The position numbers were made by a program, and so were the translations under genes. DNA of 34,968 nucleotides from Ruminococcus sp. (GTDB taxonomy: Bacteria > Bacillota > Clostridia > Oscillospirales > Acutalibacteraceae). The stretch spans positions 1 through 34,968 of the forward strand of contig JAKSRB010000014.1 in the NCBI GenBank assembly GCA_024403825.1. The letters run 5' to 3'. Shown piece by piece: positions 17,294-25,250 of this stretch (positions within the stretch are counted from its first letter, which is position 1; every line of letters starts with the position of its first letter). Below the pieces are notes generated by a model. That model was not told the DNA's origin, did not search any database, and was given only the letters and a program-made list of their open reading frames with translations.

Positions 17294-17980
17294 TTATCGG
17301 TTGCTCATATAATTCCAAATCATATAATCAACTTTTCTTGCAGTAATATCCGGATATTTGGGTTTTAATTCTATTACGACTTGATTGACAATTTTCTGAG
17401 CTTGCTCTCTATCGTTTTTGTCTTCATAATTACCATCAAAGAATCGTAATATATGGCGATCTGGTTTAATCAATTTATCATTACCGGATAACATTTTCAA
17501 ATATGTAAGTGATATTCCGCTTCCTTGACCTGGAACTTCTTTGTATTGACTTTCAATTTTGTCTGTCATCTTTTTCTGAAAATCCTGTATGGTTTGAATG
17601 CCATGCTTTTGAAAAACCAAAGCACATCGTTTGACTGCTTCAGCTTTTCTTATGCCATTTTTTGTCGATGTCATTTGTCTATTATTAAATAAGTGTTTTG
17701 CCACTTCCGAAAAATCTTCGCTATTGCATTCATCAAATCGAGCAAGAAAATCATCTATCGTATAATCAGAGGCTCCAGTTCTTCTGTCTAAATGAATTCC
17801 ATTGTTTTCAGCAAAATAGACTACAGCATTTTTTGTCGATTTATATTTTGCACCAATAGAAAAAATGGCATCTATTAAGCACAATGGCAGACAGGTATAA
17901 TAATACTCGTCAGGCAAGTCCTCCTTTATTTGTTGTATTTGTTCTATTTTCTCAACTATCTTGTTTATATTGCCTTCCAT
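17294..17980 (-). CDS. HhH-GPD-superfamily-like protein of unknown role
   Basis: A 228-residue protein with GGAGG 8 bases before its ATG. I do not recognise a named gene. A helix-hairpin-helix-like turn, VPGQGSGIS, lies at residues 149-157, and KPDRHILRFF (172-181) aligns in position with the Gly/Pro-Asp segment of endonuclease III-type DNA glycosylases, Asp174 being the candidate catalytic aspartate. The lysine found in the HhH of bifunctional glycosylase/lyases is not there, and no FeS-cluster cysteine array follows the domain. The N-terminal part (EYYYTCLPLCLIDAIFSIG) resembles the first helices of this fold. The gene stands alone between two AT-rich non-coding regions, which suggests an acquired gene. 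Possible roles are base-excision repair or an accessory nucleic-acid function; confidence in the fold is moderate and in function low. Confidence 0.6.
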   Translation of the reverse strand: MEGNINKIVEKIEQIQQIKEDLPDEYYYTCLPLCLIDAIFSIGAKYKSTKNAVVYFAENNGIHLDRRTGASDYTIDDFLARFDECNSEDFSEVAKHLFNNRQMTSTKNGIRKAEAVKRCALVFQKHGIQTIQDFQKKMTDKIESQYKEVPGQGSGISLTYLKMLSGNDKLIKPDRHILRFFDGNYEDKNDREQAQKIVNQVVIELKPKYPDITARKVDYMIWNYMSNR

Positions 17981-18383
17981 TTTCTATTCCTCCATACATT
18001 TACAATTTATCGTTATTGAGCAAAGCATACTCAGGTTAAAAACATTTATTAAGCCGAAAATTTGGGTTATTTGTATTCCACGATATACAAACACATTTAC
18101 AAAAGGTTATATCATTGTTTAGGAACAGAACCAGTTATTGCATAAAGTCCTGCAATTTGATTTTCGTTTCTGTATTGAGTTTGTTTTTCTTGCTGTTATG
18201 AAAACAATGCTCGGGCTTTTCGATGCCAACCGATGTGTAGCAACTATTATTCTTGGGGTGATTTCTTAACCGTATTTTCCCACCGCTTTTTGTAGGCGTT
18301 TTTTACTTTTCTGCGAGGTTTTTCGGCTCTAAAATCACAACATCACAGTTCCTACTGCCCATTCTGGGCGAACTAAAAAAATT
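17981..18383. other. Non-coding stretch with a decayed minus-strand reading frame
   Basis: Between the HhH-GPD-like gene and the acpP terminator no intact gene is seen. Bases 17981-18134 are AT-rich; those nearest the gene carry its ribosome binding site, but no convincing promoter was found. Bases 18135-18362 hold an interrupted minus-strand frame (separate entry), and GCCCA/TGGGC forms a small hairpin at 18357-18369. Confidence 0.55.
18135..18362 (-). pseudogene. Possible decayed small reading frame
   Basis: Read on the minus strand from an ATG at 18362, 76 codons run to a TAA at 18135-18137 with a single in-frame TAA at codon 20 (18303-18305). The 55 codons after that stop are open and lysine/asparagine-rich (for example VGIEKPEHCFHNSKKN). 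No ribosome binding site or family was recognised. The local base composition is less AT-rich than the surrounding intergenic DNA. It could be a gene remnant, a dispersed repeat or chance. Confidence 0.3.
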
Positions 18384-18413
18384 AAAGGCTGGGAAAATCT
18401 TATCCCAACCCTT
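18384..18413 (-). terminator. Rho-independent terminator after acpP
   Basis: Minus-strand stem AAGGGTTGGGA with TCCCAGCCTTT (11 pairs, two of them G-U) and an 8-base loop, followed by AATTTTTTT. It lies about 30 bases after the acpP stop. Confidence 0.85.
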
Positions 18414-18442
18414 AATAAGCTAATTATAATAATTATCAGAAA

Positions 18443-18670
18443 TTACTGATTCTTTTCGATGTAGTCAACAAGTGAACCTACTGTCTTAATGTTCTCGATT
18501 TCTTCGTCTGGAACTTCTACATCAAATTCGTCTTCGATTGACATAAGTAAATCTACTACATCAAGTGAATCTGCTCCGAGATCCTCCTGAAGATCTGTTT
18601 CTGCTGTAATCTTATCTTCCTCAACATCAAACTGCTCAGAAAGAATTGACTTCACTTTTTCTAATACCAT
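18443..18670 (-). CDS. acpP: Acyl carrier protein
   Basis: A 75-residue acidic protein with the phosphopantetheine attachment motif GADSLDVVDL, Ser35 being the carrier residue. It shuttles acyl chains in fatty acid synthesis. Length and the four-helix pattern match housekeeping ACP. A strong AGGAGG site precedes the ATG, as expected for one of the most abundant proteins. It is a single-gene transcription unit, with a TATAAT box upstream and a terminator behind, and divergent from aroE. The usual partners (plsX, fabD, rnc) are not adjacent in this window. Confidence 0.96.
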   Translation of the reverse strand: MVLEKVKSILSEQFDVEEDKITAETDLQEDLGADSLDVVDLLMSIEDEFDVEVPDEEIENIKTVGSLVDYIEKNQ

Positions 18671-18714
18671 AATAAAATCCTCCTACAAAAAATGTTTGTG
18701 TGGTATCCATTGTA

Positions 18715-18720
18715 ATTATA
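18715..18720 (-). promoter_or_regulatory. -10 box for acpP
   Basis: Minus-strand TATAAT, 44 bases before the acpP ATG. No good -35 hexamer is seen at 16-18 bases; activation or an atypical -35 is possible. Confidence 0.4.
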
Positions 18721-18780
18721 GACAAATGCACCTAATTTATGCTACAATGGTATAAAAGCAAATTTTGTATTTGCTCTTCT

Positions 18781-18798
18781 ATCAATAATATTATTGAT
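18781..18798. promoter_or_regulatory. 18-bp perfect palindrome between acpP and aroE
   Basis: ATCAATAAT directly followed by ATTATTGAT, a perfect dyad in the divergent intergenic region. It lies 36 bases upstream of the aroE -35 box and about 60 bases upstream of the acpP -10. Its symmetry and position fit an operator for a dimeric regulator, but no known consensus was recognised. Confidence 0.4.
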
Positions 18799-18834
18799 AA
18801 ATCTGTTCTTTGTCAATATGTTATTTGAATTTTT

Positions 18835-18864
18835 TTGAAATTTTTCTTGATTTTGCATTATAAT
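18835..18864 (+). promoter_or_regulatory. Sigma-A promoter for aroE-aroK
   Basis: TTGAAA (18835-18840) and TATAAT (18859-18864) with an 18-base spacer, about 59 bases before the aroE ATG. By motif only. Confidence 0.6.
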
Positions 18865-18922
18865 TTTATTTTTAATCGTATTTTGCATAGCTGATTTATT
18901 TATTTTGGAGGTTTATTATAAA

Positions 18923-19765
18923 ATGAGTACTAAAAAATTTGCAGTAATCGGTCATCCTATAGGACATACAATGTCACCCTTTATTCATAAAAGATTATTT
19001 GAGCTTTCTGGAATTGATGCTGAGTATGGAATACTTGATATTGCCCCTGAAAAGCTTGAATATGAGTACAGGAACACTCTTTTGAAGCTTGACGGTTATA
19101 ATATCACTATTCCGCATAAGCAGGCAATCATTCCTTTTATTGATTCGATAGATGAAAAAGCCGAGATGTATGGTAGTGTAAATACTGTTGCCAATTCTGA
19201 GGGCAAGGCTAAGGGTTACACAACTGACCCTGATGGTTTTTTAAATGCTCTTTCTGCCGCTGGCATTGTGCTTGGTGGGCGAGTTGTTATTGTTGGCTGT
19301 GGCGGTGTTGCAAGAACTATGGCATATGAGGTTGCACTCAAAAAACTTCCGTTGTTGTTTGCAGTTCGTCAGGAGGATGTTTCTATTGCAAAGGCTCTTT
19401 GTGATGAAATCAGAAATACTGTTAATGGGTCAGAGGTAAGCTATTGCCTTATTCCTGAGCTTTCCGGTGATATTAATGTGCTTGTAAATGCTACTCCGCT
19501 TGGTATGTATCCTCACATTGAAAATCAGCCTGTCAGCGATGCGGTTATTGCTAAATGTGAAAATGTATTTGATGCAATATATAATCCTCTTGAAACTCAG
19601 CTTATTAAAAAAGCAAAGGCAAATGGAGCTAATGCTGAAAGTGGTATGGCTATGCTTGTATGGCAGGCGGTTGTTGCTCATGAAAAATGGGACGGCTCGA
19701 CATATGATGTTGCTGATATTAACAAGCTTTGTATTGCTTCAGCAAATGAGCTTATGAGCAGATAA
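18923..19765 (+). CDS. aroE: Shikimate dehydrogenase
   Basis: 280 residues from the ATG at 18923; the upstream in-frame TTG at 18905 overlaps the GGAGG ribosome binding site and is rejected. It reduces 3-dehydroshikimate with NADPH. Shikimate-site residues are visible: GHPIGHTMSP (Ser18), NITIPHK with catalytic Lys66, and DPDGF with Asp102. The nucleotide-binding loop is VGCGGVART, and VNATPLGMYP is the conserved C-terminal motif. It is the first gene of the aromatic cluster, 23 bases before aroK. Confidence 0.95.
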   Translation: MSTKKFAVIGHPIGHTMSPFIHKRLFELSGIDAEYGILDIAPEKLEYEYRNTLLKLDGYNITIPHKQAIIPFIDSIDEKAEMYGSVNTVANSEGKAKGYTTDPDGFLNALSAAGIVLGGRVVIVGCGGVARTMAYEVALKKLPLLFAVRQEDVSIAKALCDEIRNTVNGSEVSYCLIPELSGDINVLVNATPLGMYPHIENQPVSDAVIAKCENVFDAIYNPLETQLIKKAKANGANAESGMAMLVWQAVVAHEKWDGSTYDVADINKLCIASANELMSR

Positions 19766-19788
19766 ATTTTATTGAAGTGGGTATTGAA

Positions 19789-20319
19789 ATGAATAATATT
19801 GTATTATGCGGATTTATGGGTTGTGGAAAATCAACTGTCGGAAAAAATTTGTCACGAAAAATGGGCAGAAAGTTCCTTGATATGGATACATATATTGAAC
19901 AGAAAGCAGGAATGAAGGTTTCTGAAATTTTTGAAAAGTTTGGTGAGGACGGTTTCAGAGATATGGAGCATAATGCCTGTAAGGAGCTTTCAGAGATGAG
20001 TGAGCTTGTCATAGCCTCAGGTGGTGGAGCATTTACATTTAAACGCAATTCAGAGGTTTTCAAGAATAAGGATATTATTGTATTGCTTGATGTGCCACTT
20101 GAAGTTGTAAAAATAAGACTTAAAAATGATAAATCACGACCACTTCTTCAAAAACCAAATAAAGATGAGATTATGAAGGAGTTATATAATAAAAGGCTTC
20201 CATTATACAGAGATGCGGCAGATATAATCATTGAGGGACAAAATTCGCCTATTAAAACTGCATTTTCTATTATAGATGAGGTTAACAATTTCAGAAGATT
20301 GAATAGTATGAATAGGTGA
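19789..20319 (+). CDS. aroK: Shikimate kinase
   Basis: 176 residues from the ATG at 19789 (a GTG at 19777 is less likely). It phosphorylates shikimate at O3 with ATP. The P-loop GFMGCGKS is at residues 8-15, the shikimate/Mg-binding DMD at 31-33, Arg57 in DGFRDME, GGG at 78-80, and a lid arginine in SRPLL. Length and motifs are typical. It follows aroE closely and ends six bases before the membrane protein gene, so the three are probably one transcript. Confidence 0.95.
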   Translation: MNNIVLCGFMGCGKSTVGKNLSRKMGRKFLDMDTYIEQKAGMKVSEIFEKFGEDGFRDMEHNACKELSEMSELVIASGGGAFTFKRNSEVFKNKDIIVLLDVPLEVVKIRLKNDKSRPLLQKPNKDEIMKELYNKRLPLYRDAADIIIEGQNSPIKTAFSIIDEVNNFRRLNSMNR

Positions 20320-20325
20320 TTTGTT

Positions 20326-21882
20326 ATGCGTATAAAAAATATAATAAAAAACAATTATATTTTTTTTACTTTAAGTATTATTCAAGTTGTTATATCGTTT
20401 TTTACAGATAGAGTAATATTTAATGCGGAATTATGTAATACAAGTAGGTATTATCTTTATAAGATGATATTTTTTAGTGTTTTGCTGGTGTTTTGGCATT
20501 ATTTTATAAAACTTATTAATAGTATCAGACTAAAAAATACTAAAGTTATTTATTGTGTAAAGTGCTTTATTGTATATTGGATTATTATGACGGTATTTAT
20601 GGTGCTGCTATGGCCTGGTAATTGGAGAGAAGATGAAAATATTATATTAGGCGAGGCAGTAACTTGGTTAGAATTATGTGCATGGCAACATATTCTTACA
20701 TCACTTTGGTACATATTAAGTATGATGCTTTTTCCTTCACCATTTATGGTGGTTGTTGTAGAATATACAATTATTTCAGTAATAGTAGGATATGTGATTG
20801 GTGAGTTGATTTTTAAATTCGGCAAAAAGAGCTTGTTTTTTGGAATAATATTTTTATTTCCATCACTAATTGCTCATAATTTATATCCGATGAGAATTTG
20901 CCTGTATGCATACTTAGTGTTTTTGTTTATATATATTTTATTTTTTAAAAATGATTATAAATATAGTAAAGACAAACTTTTTTTACTTATTTTGCTTAGC
21001 GTGCTGATTTCATCTTGGCGTACAGAAGGAATTTTATTTATTTTGTGTTTTCCTGCAATATTGATTTTTAAAGAAAAAAGATTTGCTATGAAAAATATCA
21101 TAGCTTGTGTATTAACAATATCACTTAGTTTAGGGTCTATTGGTATTCAAAACTACTATCTGAGTATGGCAAATCAAAATTCAAATAGTTATATGCTGAC
21201 AGGTTTTTTATTACCTTTATCAGAGTTGATAAAAGCTGAAAATAAAAATAATCCTGATGGTGAATTGATGACTAAGCTTAGAGATGAAATTGATGTTGAT
21301 ATGATTTTAAATTCCAAAAATGGTGAGGATGCTTTTTGGGATGGAGCATTCGATAATATGAAAACAACAGAGCAATATAATAATATCAAACAGATATATA
21401 GTAAATTACTAAAAAAATATCCTAAAATATTTATAAATGAAAGAATAGATACATTTTTGAATAGTACAATTATAAACTATAATAAATATGATAAGGAACG
21501 CCATTTGAGATCCGGATTATTAGCAGAATGTTGGGGTTCAAAGGTTTTAAGTTTTAAATTGCGTAATTTTGTTATAAAAATGCTTGAGGGACAAACTAAT
21601 AATAATATTTATAATAATATTATAGGTATTTTTTATTGTCCTGCAATTTCTGCTGTTTTATTATTTATTGTTTGGATAAAATATTTAATCTTAATCAAAA
21701 AAAATAAGATGAAATTTTACTTGGTTTCCTATTTGATGTTGCAGTTCTTTGCAGTATTTTTAACTGCTCCAGGTTATTATTTTATGTACTATTTATCAAC
21801 ATTTATATGTGGCTATTTTTTATTTATTTACGAATTTTTGCTAAAAAACTTAGTAAAAACGCCTTTAAAAAATCAAATATAA
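20326..21882 (+). CDS. Polytopic membrane protein of unknown function within the aro cluster
   Basis: A 518-residue protein with roughly ten membrane helices and a soluble segment of about 120 residues in the middle (about 295-415), followed by two or three C-terminal helices. I recognise no named family. The layout (early helices, a WPGNWREDEN stretch after a helix at about residue 100, then WQHILTSLWY) is reminiscent of GT-C-type or DUF6020-like polytopic proteins, which is only a weak resemblance. Codon use is strikingly AT-rich (many ATA, TTA and AAA codons) compared with aroK and aroB. AGGTGAT precedes the ATG. A 10-bp inverted repeat (AAATCAAATA/TATTTGATTT, 21870-21908) straddles its stop codon and may act as a weak terminator before the tyrA promoter. 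It is likely an insertion into the aromatic operon. Confidence 0.75.
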   Translation: MRIKNIIKNNYIFFTLSIIQVVISFFTDRVIFNAELCNTSRYYLYKMIFFSVLLVFWHYFIKLINSIRLKNTKVIYCVKCFIVYWIIMTVFMVLLWPGNWREDENIILGEAVTWLELCAWQHILTSLWYILSMMLFPSPFMVVVVEYTIISVIVGYVIGELIFKFGKKSLFFGIIFLFPSLIAHNLYPMRICLYAYLVFLFIYILFFKNDYKYSKDKLFLLILLSVLISSWRTEGILFILCFPAILIFKEKRFAMKNIIACVLTISLSLGSIGIQNYYLSMANQNSNSYMLTGFLLPLSELIKAENKNNPDGELMTKLRDEIDVDMILNSKNGEDAFWDGAFDNMKTTEQYNNIKQIYSKLLKKYPKIFINERIDTFLNSTIINYNKYDKERHLRSGLLAECWGSKVLSFKLRNFVIKMLEGQTNNNIYNNIIGIFYCPAISAVLLFIVWIKYLILIKKNKMKFYLVSYLMLQFFAVFLTAPGYYFMYYLSTFICGYFLFIYEFLLKNLVKTPLKNQI

Positions 21883-21911
21883 TACTTAGATTGATTTTTA
21901 TTTGATTTGTA

Positions 21912-21940
21912 TTGAATATAATGTCATAAAATGATAAAAT
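21912..21940 (+). promoter_or_regulatory. Sigma-A promoter for tyrA-aroB-aroA-aroC-pheA
   Basis: TTGAAT (21912-21917) and TAAAAT (21935-21940) with a 17-base spacer. The predicted leader is about 95 bases. It is too short for a T-box, and no leader peptide rich in aromatic codons was found. By motif only. Confidence 0.5.
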
Positions 21941-22042
21941 ATAAGGAACAAGTCGGTTAGGACAGAAATGTTATTTTATATATTTTGTTTTAGCTGATTT
22001 AATTGTGTTTATATTCGCAATATTGTACGGAGGAATAAAGCT

Positions 22043-22873
22043 ATGAATATTGCTGTGGTCGGTCTTGGAATAATAGGCGGTAGCTTTTGCAAAGCAATAA
22101 AAAAATATACCAATCATTATGTTATAGGAATAAACAGAACTGAAGCAACAGCTCAAAAAGCATTTGAATGTGGTGCTGTTGATGAAATAGGTTCGCCTGA
22201 AAGTCTTTCAAAAGCAGATTTGATTATTTTATGTATGTTTCCAAAGGCTGATGTTGATTTTATTGAAAAGAACGGTAAATATATAAAGAAAACTGCAATA
22301 GTTACTGATGCCTCAGGAATAAAACAGGAAATCTGTCCTCAGCTTTGCAGACTTTCGGGAGAGTATGATTTTACTTTTATCGGAAGTCACCCAATGGCTG
22401 GTAAAGAAAAAAATGGCTTTGATGTTTCAGATGCAGATTTATATAAGGGTGCAAGCTATATAATTACACCCTGCGGAGCTGAAAATGAAAAGGTAGAATT
22501 TCTTTCTGACTTTGCCAAGTCCATTGGATTTGGTGTGGTTAAGATTTCAACTCCGGAAGAACACGATAGAATGATAGCTTTTACCTCGCAGTTACCGCAT
22601 GTTCTTGCTTGTGCATATGTTTTAAGTCCTTGCTGTAAAAATCATAAAGGCTTTTCAGCAGGAAGCTATCGTGATGTTTCAAGGGTGGCAAATATAAATT
22701 CAAAGCTATGGAGCGAATTGTTCCTTGAAAACAAGGAGCCTCTTGTAAATGAGCTTGATACTCTTATTAAAAATATTTCTATGATAAAAACTGCTATTGA
22801 AAATGATAATAAGAATGAACTTGCAGACTTGCTTGAACAGGCACACAAAGTAAAGCAGGAGCTTGGCGAATAA
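22043..22873 (+). CDS. tyrA: Prephenate dehydrogenase
   Basis: A 276-residue NAD(P)-dependent enzyme that oxidatively decarboxylates prephenate to 4-hydroxyphenylpyruvate, the tyrosine precursor. The Rossmann motif GLGIIGGS is at residues 7-14. Other signatures are SHPMAGKEKNGF with the conserved His, TSQLPHVLA, and GSYRDVSRVANINSKLWSELF-type residues of the helical dimer domain. There is no C-terminal ACT domain, so feedback control by tyrosine through that domain is not expected. GGAGG lies 9 bases upstream of the ATG. It opens the second transcription unit of the aromatic cluster. Confidence 0.93.
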   Translation: MNIAVVGLGIIGGSFCKAIKKYTNHYVIGINRTEATAQKAFECGAVDEIGSPESLSKADLIILCMFPKADVDFIEKNGKYIKKTAIVTDASGIKQEICPQLCRLSGEYDFTFIGSHPMAGKEKNGFDVSDADLYKGASYIITPCGAENEKVEFLSDFAKSIGFGVVKISTPEEHDRMIAFTSQLPHVLACAYVLSPCCKNHKGFSAGSYRDVSRVANINSKLWSELFLENKEPLVNELDTLIKNISMIKTAIENDNKNELADLLEQAHKVKQELGE

Positions 22874-22911
22874 ATATATACTAATGATAAGGAAAGGGAG
22901 GATATTGTTAG

Positions 22912-23964
22912 ATGAAAACTATAAATGTTCAGACAGGTATCCCTTATAATATACATATTGAAAAGGGAATAATTGACAAATGCGGTCAGTATGTAAGGGA
23001 GCTTACAAAGGCTGAAAGAGTTACAATTATTACTGATTCAAATGTTGCAGTCCATTATAAATGGAGAGTGCTTAATTCTCTTGAGCAGGAGGGATTTAAG
23101 GTAAAATCCCATATTTTTCAGGCTGGAGAGGAATCAAAAAATCTTAACACAATAAGCGAAATGTATAATACTCTTGCTGATTTTGGAATGACAAGAAAGG
23201 ATGTTATTGTAGCACTTGGCGGTGGAGTTACAGGTGATATGGCAGGCTTTGCAGCAGCATCTTATCTTAGGGGAATTGATTTTATACAGATTCCAACTTC
23301 ATTGCTTGCACAGGTTGATTCATCGGTTGGTGGAAAAACAGGTGTTGACATTCCACAGGGGAAAAATCTTGTAGGTGCATTTCATCAGCCAAGAGTGGTA
23401 TTGATTGACCCTGATACCTTACAGACCTTGCCTGATTTATATGTGCGTGACGGTATGGCAGAGGTTATAAAGTATGGCTGTATAAAGGATGCAGATTTCT
23501 TTGCAAAGCTTGAAAATGAAAATGCAATAGAGCATATTGAAGAAATAATAGAAACCTGTGTTTCAATAAAGCGTGATGTAGTAAGTCGTGATGAGCGAGA
23601 ATCAGGAGAAAGAATGTTGCTGAATTTTGGTCATACTCTTGGTCATTCTATTGAAAAGCTGTATAATTATACAGGTATATCGCATGGAATGGCTGTTGCA
23701 GTAGGAATGGTGCTTATTGCAAGGGCTGGCGAAAAAGAGGGTATTACTGAAAAAGGAACTTCAGACAGAATAGTAAACCTTTGTATGAAGTATGGCTTGC
23801 CTGTAACTGATGATGCAAGCTTTGAGGATATGGCAAATGCCGCAAGAAGCGATAAAAAGACGGCAGGCAAATCAATAAATCTTGTATTGCTCAATAAGAT
23901 AGGTGACAGCTTTACTAAGAAAATACCACTTGAAAATTTGCTTGACTTTATTACTACAGATTAA
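22912..23964 (+). CDS. aroB: 3-dehydroquinate synthase
   Basis: A 350-residue NAD- and metal-dependent enzyme that cyclises DAHP to 3-dehydroquinate. NAD-binding GGGVTGDMAGFAA, PTSLLAQVDSSVGGKTGV, the metal ligand in MAEVIKYG, and the HxxxH motif in LNFGHTLGHS are all present in order. The length is typical. GGGAGG lies upstream of the ATG at a slightly long distance (about 10 bases). The enzyme for the following step (AroD or AroQ) and the DAHP synthase are not in the window. Confidence 0.96.
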   Translation: MKTINVQTGIPYNIHIEKGIIDKCGQYVRELTKAERVTIITDSNVAVHYKWRVLNSLEQEGFKVKSHIFQAGEESKNLNTISEMYNTLADFGMTRKDVIVALGGGVTGDMAGFAAASYLRGIDFIQIPTSLLAQVDSSVGGKTGVDIPQGKNLVGAFHQPRVVLIDPDTLQTLPDLYVRDGMAEVIKYGCIKDADFFAKLENENAIEHIEEIIETCVSIKRDVVSRDERESGERMLLNFGHTLGHSIEKLYNYTGISHGMAVAVGMVLIARAGEKEGITEKGTSDRIVNLCMKYGLPVTDDASFEDMANAARSDKKTAGKSINLVLLNKIGDSFTKKIPLENLLDFITTD

Positions 23965-23978
23965 AGGATTGGTTATCA

Positions 23979-25250
23979 ATGCCAAATGTTATATATAAGC
24001 CGTTTGTACCTGACGGTACAGTTATTGCACCACCGTCTAAAAGTGATGTTCACAGGGCAATAATATGTGCGGCACTCTCAAAAGGAAACTGCACAATTTC
24101 TCCTGTTGCATTATCAAATGATATAAAAGCAACAATAGGCTGTATTGAGGCTCTTGGAGCAAAGACCCAAATTGAGGGTGACAGACTTATTATTGACGGA
24201 ACAGAAATATTCAGTAATAATTCCGCCTTGCTTGATTGCGGTGAAAGCGGAAGTACATTGAGATTTTTTATACCAGTTGTCGCTGTTGGCGGTGTGAGTG
24301 CTGAGTTTGTCGGACATGGCAGACTTCCGGAGCGTCCGATTGGTATTTTTACAAAGGCACTTCCAGAAAAAGGTGTGCAATGTGAAACCGAGGGCGGATT
24401 GCCGTTGAAAATATCAGGTAAACTGCAAAGCGGAAAATATGAAATACCTGGAAATGTTTCATCGCAGTTTATTACAGGTCTGCTTTTTGCCTTGCCACTT
24501 CTGGAAGGTGACAGCGATATAGTATTGACCTCACCTATAGAAAGTGTCGGATATATCAATATGACGATATATACAATGGCACAGTTTGGTGTAAAGGTTG
24601 ATACAACAGATTATGGCTGGCATATAAAAGGCGGTCAGTCATATGTTCCAACTGATTATACAACAGACGGAGATTGGTCGCAGGCGGCATTTTTTATGGT
24701 AGCTGGTGCGATAAACGGCAGGGTTACTGTAAATGGTGTGAACAGAAATTCAGCTCAGGGCGATAAAAAAATAGCAGATATAATTTCGCAGTTTGGTGCA
24801 AGGGTAACTCAGACAGAAACAAGCGTAACTGTAGAATCAGCACCAATGAAAGCACTTACAATAGATGCTTCGCAAATACCTGACCTTGTGCCAATTTTGT
24901 CGGTATGTGCAAGCTTTGCTGACGGTACAACAAGAATTATCAATGCAGAAAGATTAAGAATAAAGGAATGTGACCGCCTTACAGCAACAGCAAATCTGCT
25001 TAATAATATAGGTGGAAAAGCAGTTGAATTATCGGACGGACTTGAAATTACAGGTATAAACAGGCTTTGCGGAGGAGCTGTTGACGGTTGCAATGACCAC
25101 AGAATTGTAATGTCAGCAGGGGTATGCTCAGCAGGACTTGAGGGTGCAATAAACTGTAGCGATGCAATGAGCATAAATAAAAGCTATCCTGATTTTTATA
25201 TAGATTTTAACAGCATAGGAGGAAAATCAGATGTCCTCGACATACGGTGA
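23979..25250 (+). CDS. aroA: 3-phosphoshikimate 1-carboxyvinyltransferase (EPSP synthase)
   Basis: 423 residues. It joins shikimate-3-phosphate and PEP. N-terminal APPSKSDVHR (Lys21), DCGESGSTLRF, GHGRLPERPI, and C-terminal DGDWSQAAFF, KECDRLTA and DGCNDHRIVM are the conserved substrate-binding motifs. The PEP-site region has GESGSTLRF, where some EPSP synthases have GNAGTA; this diverged form is usually class II-like and often less sensitive to glyphosate, which is family-level inference. It begins 14 bases after aroB and overlaps aroC by 20 bases. Confidence 0.95.
   Translation: MPNVIYKPFVPDGTVIAPPSKSDVHRAIICAALSKGNCTISPVALSNDIKATIGCIEALGAKTQIEGDRLIIDGTEIFSNNSALLDCGESGSTLRFFIPVVAVGGVSAEFVGHGRLPERPIGIFTKALPEKGVQCETEGGLPLKISGKLQSGKYEIPGNVSSQFITGLLFALPLLEGDSDIVLTSPIESVGYINMTIYTMAQFGVKVDTTDYGWHIKGGQSYVPTDYTTDGDWSQAAFFMVAGAINGRVTVNGVNRNSAQGDKKIADIISQFGARVTQTETSVTVESAPMKALTIDASQIPDLVPILSVCASFADGTTRIINAERLRIKECDRLTATANLLNNIGGKAVELSDGLEITGINRLCGGAVDGCNDHRIVMSAGVCSAGLEGAINCSDAMSINKSYPDFYIDFNSIGGKSDVLDIR

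Noticed and set aside
17289..17302. Small hairpin at the stop codon of the HhH-GPD-like gene as a terminator
   Set aside because: The stem is only five to six pairs, overlaps the stop codon, and is not followed by a clear U-run.
21947..22042. Possible attenuator or T-box leader for tyrA
   Set aside because: The leader is under 100 bases, has no terminator/antiterminator pair, and the only short frame in it lacks a run of aromatic codons.
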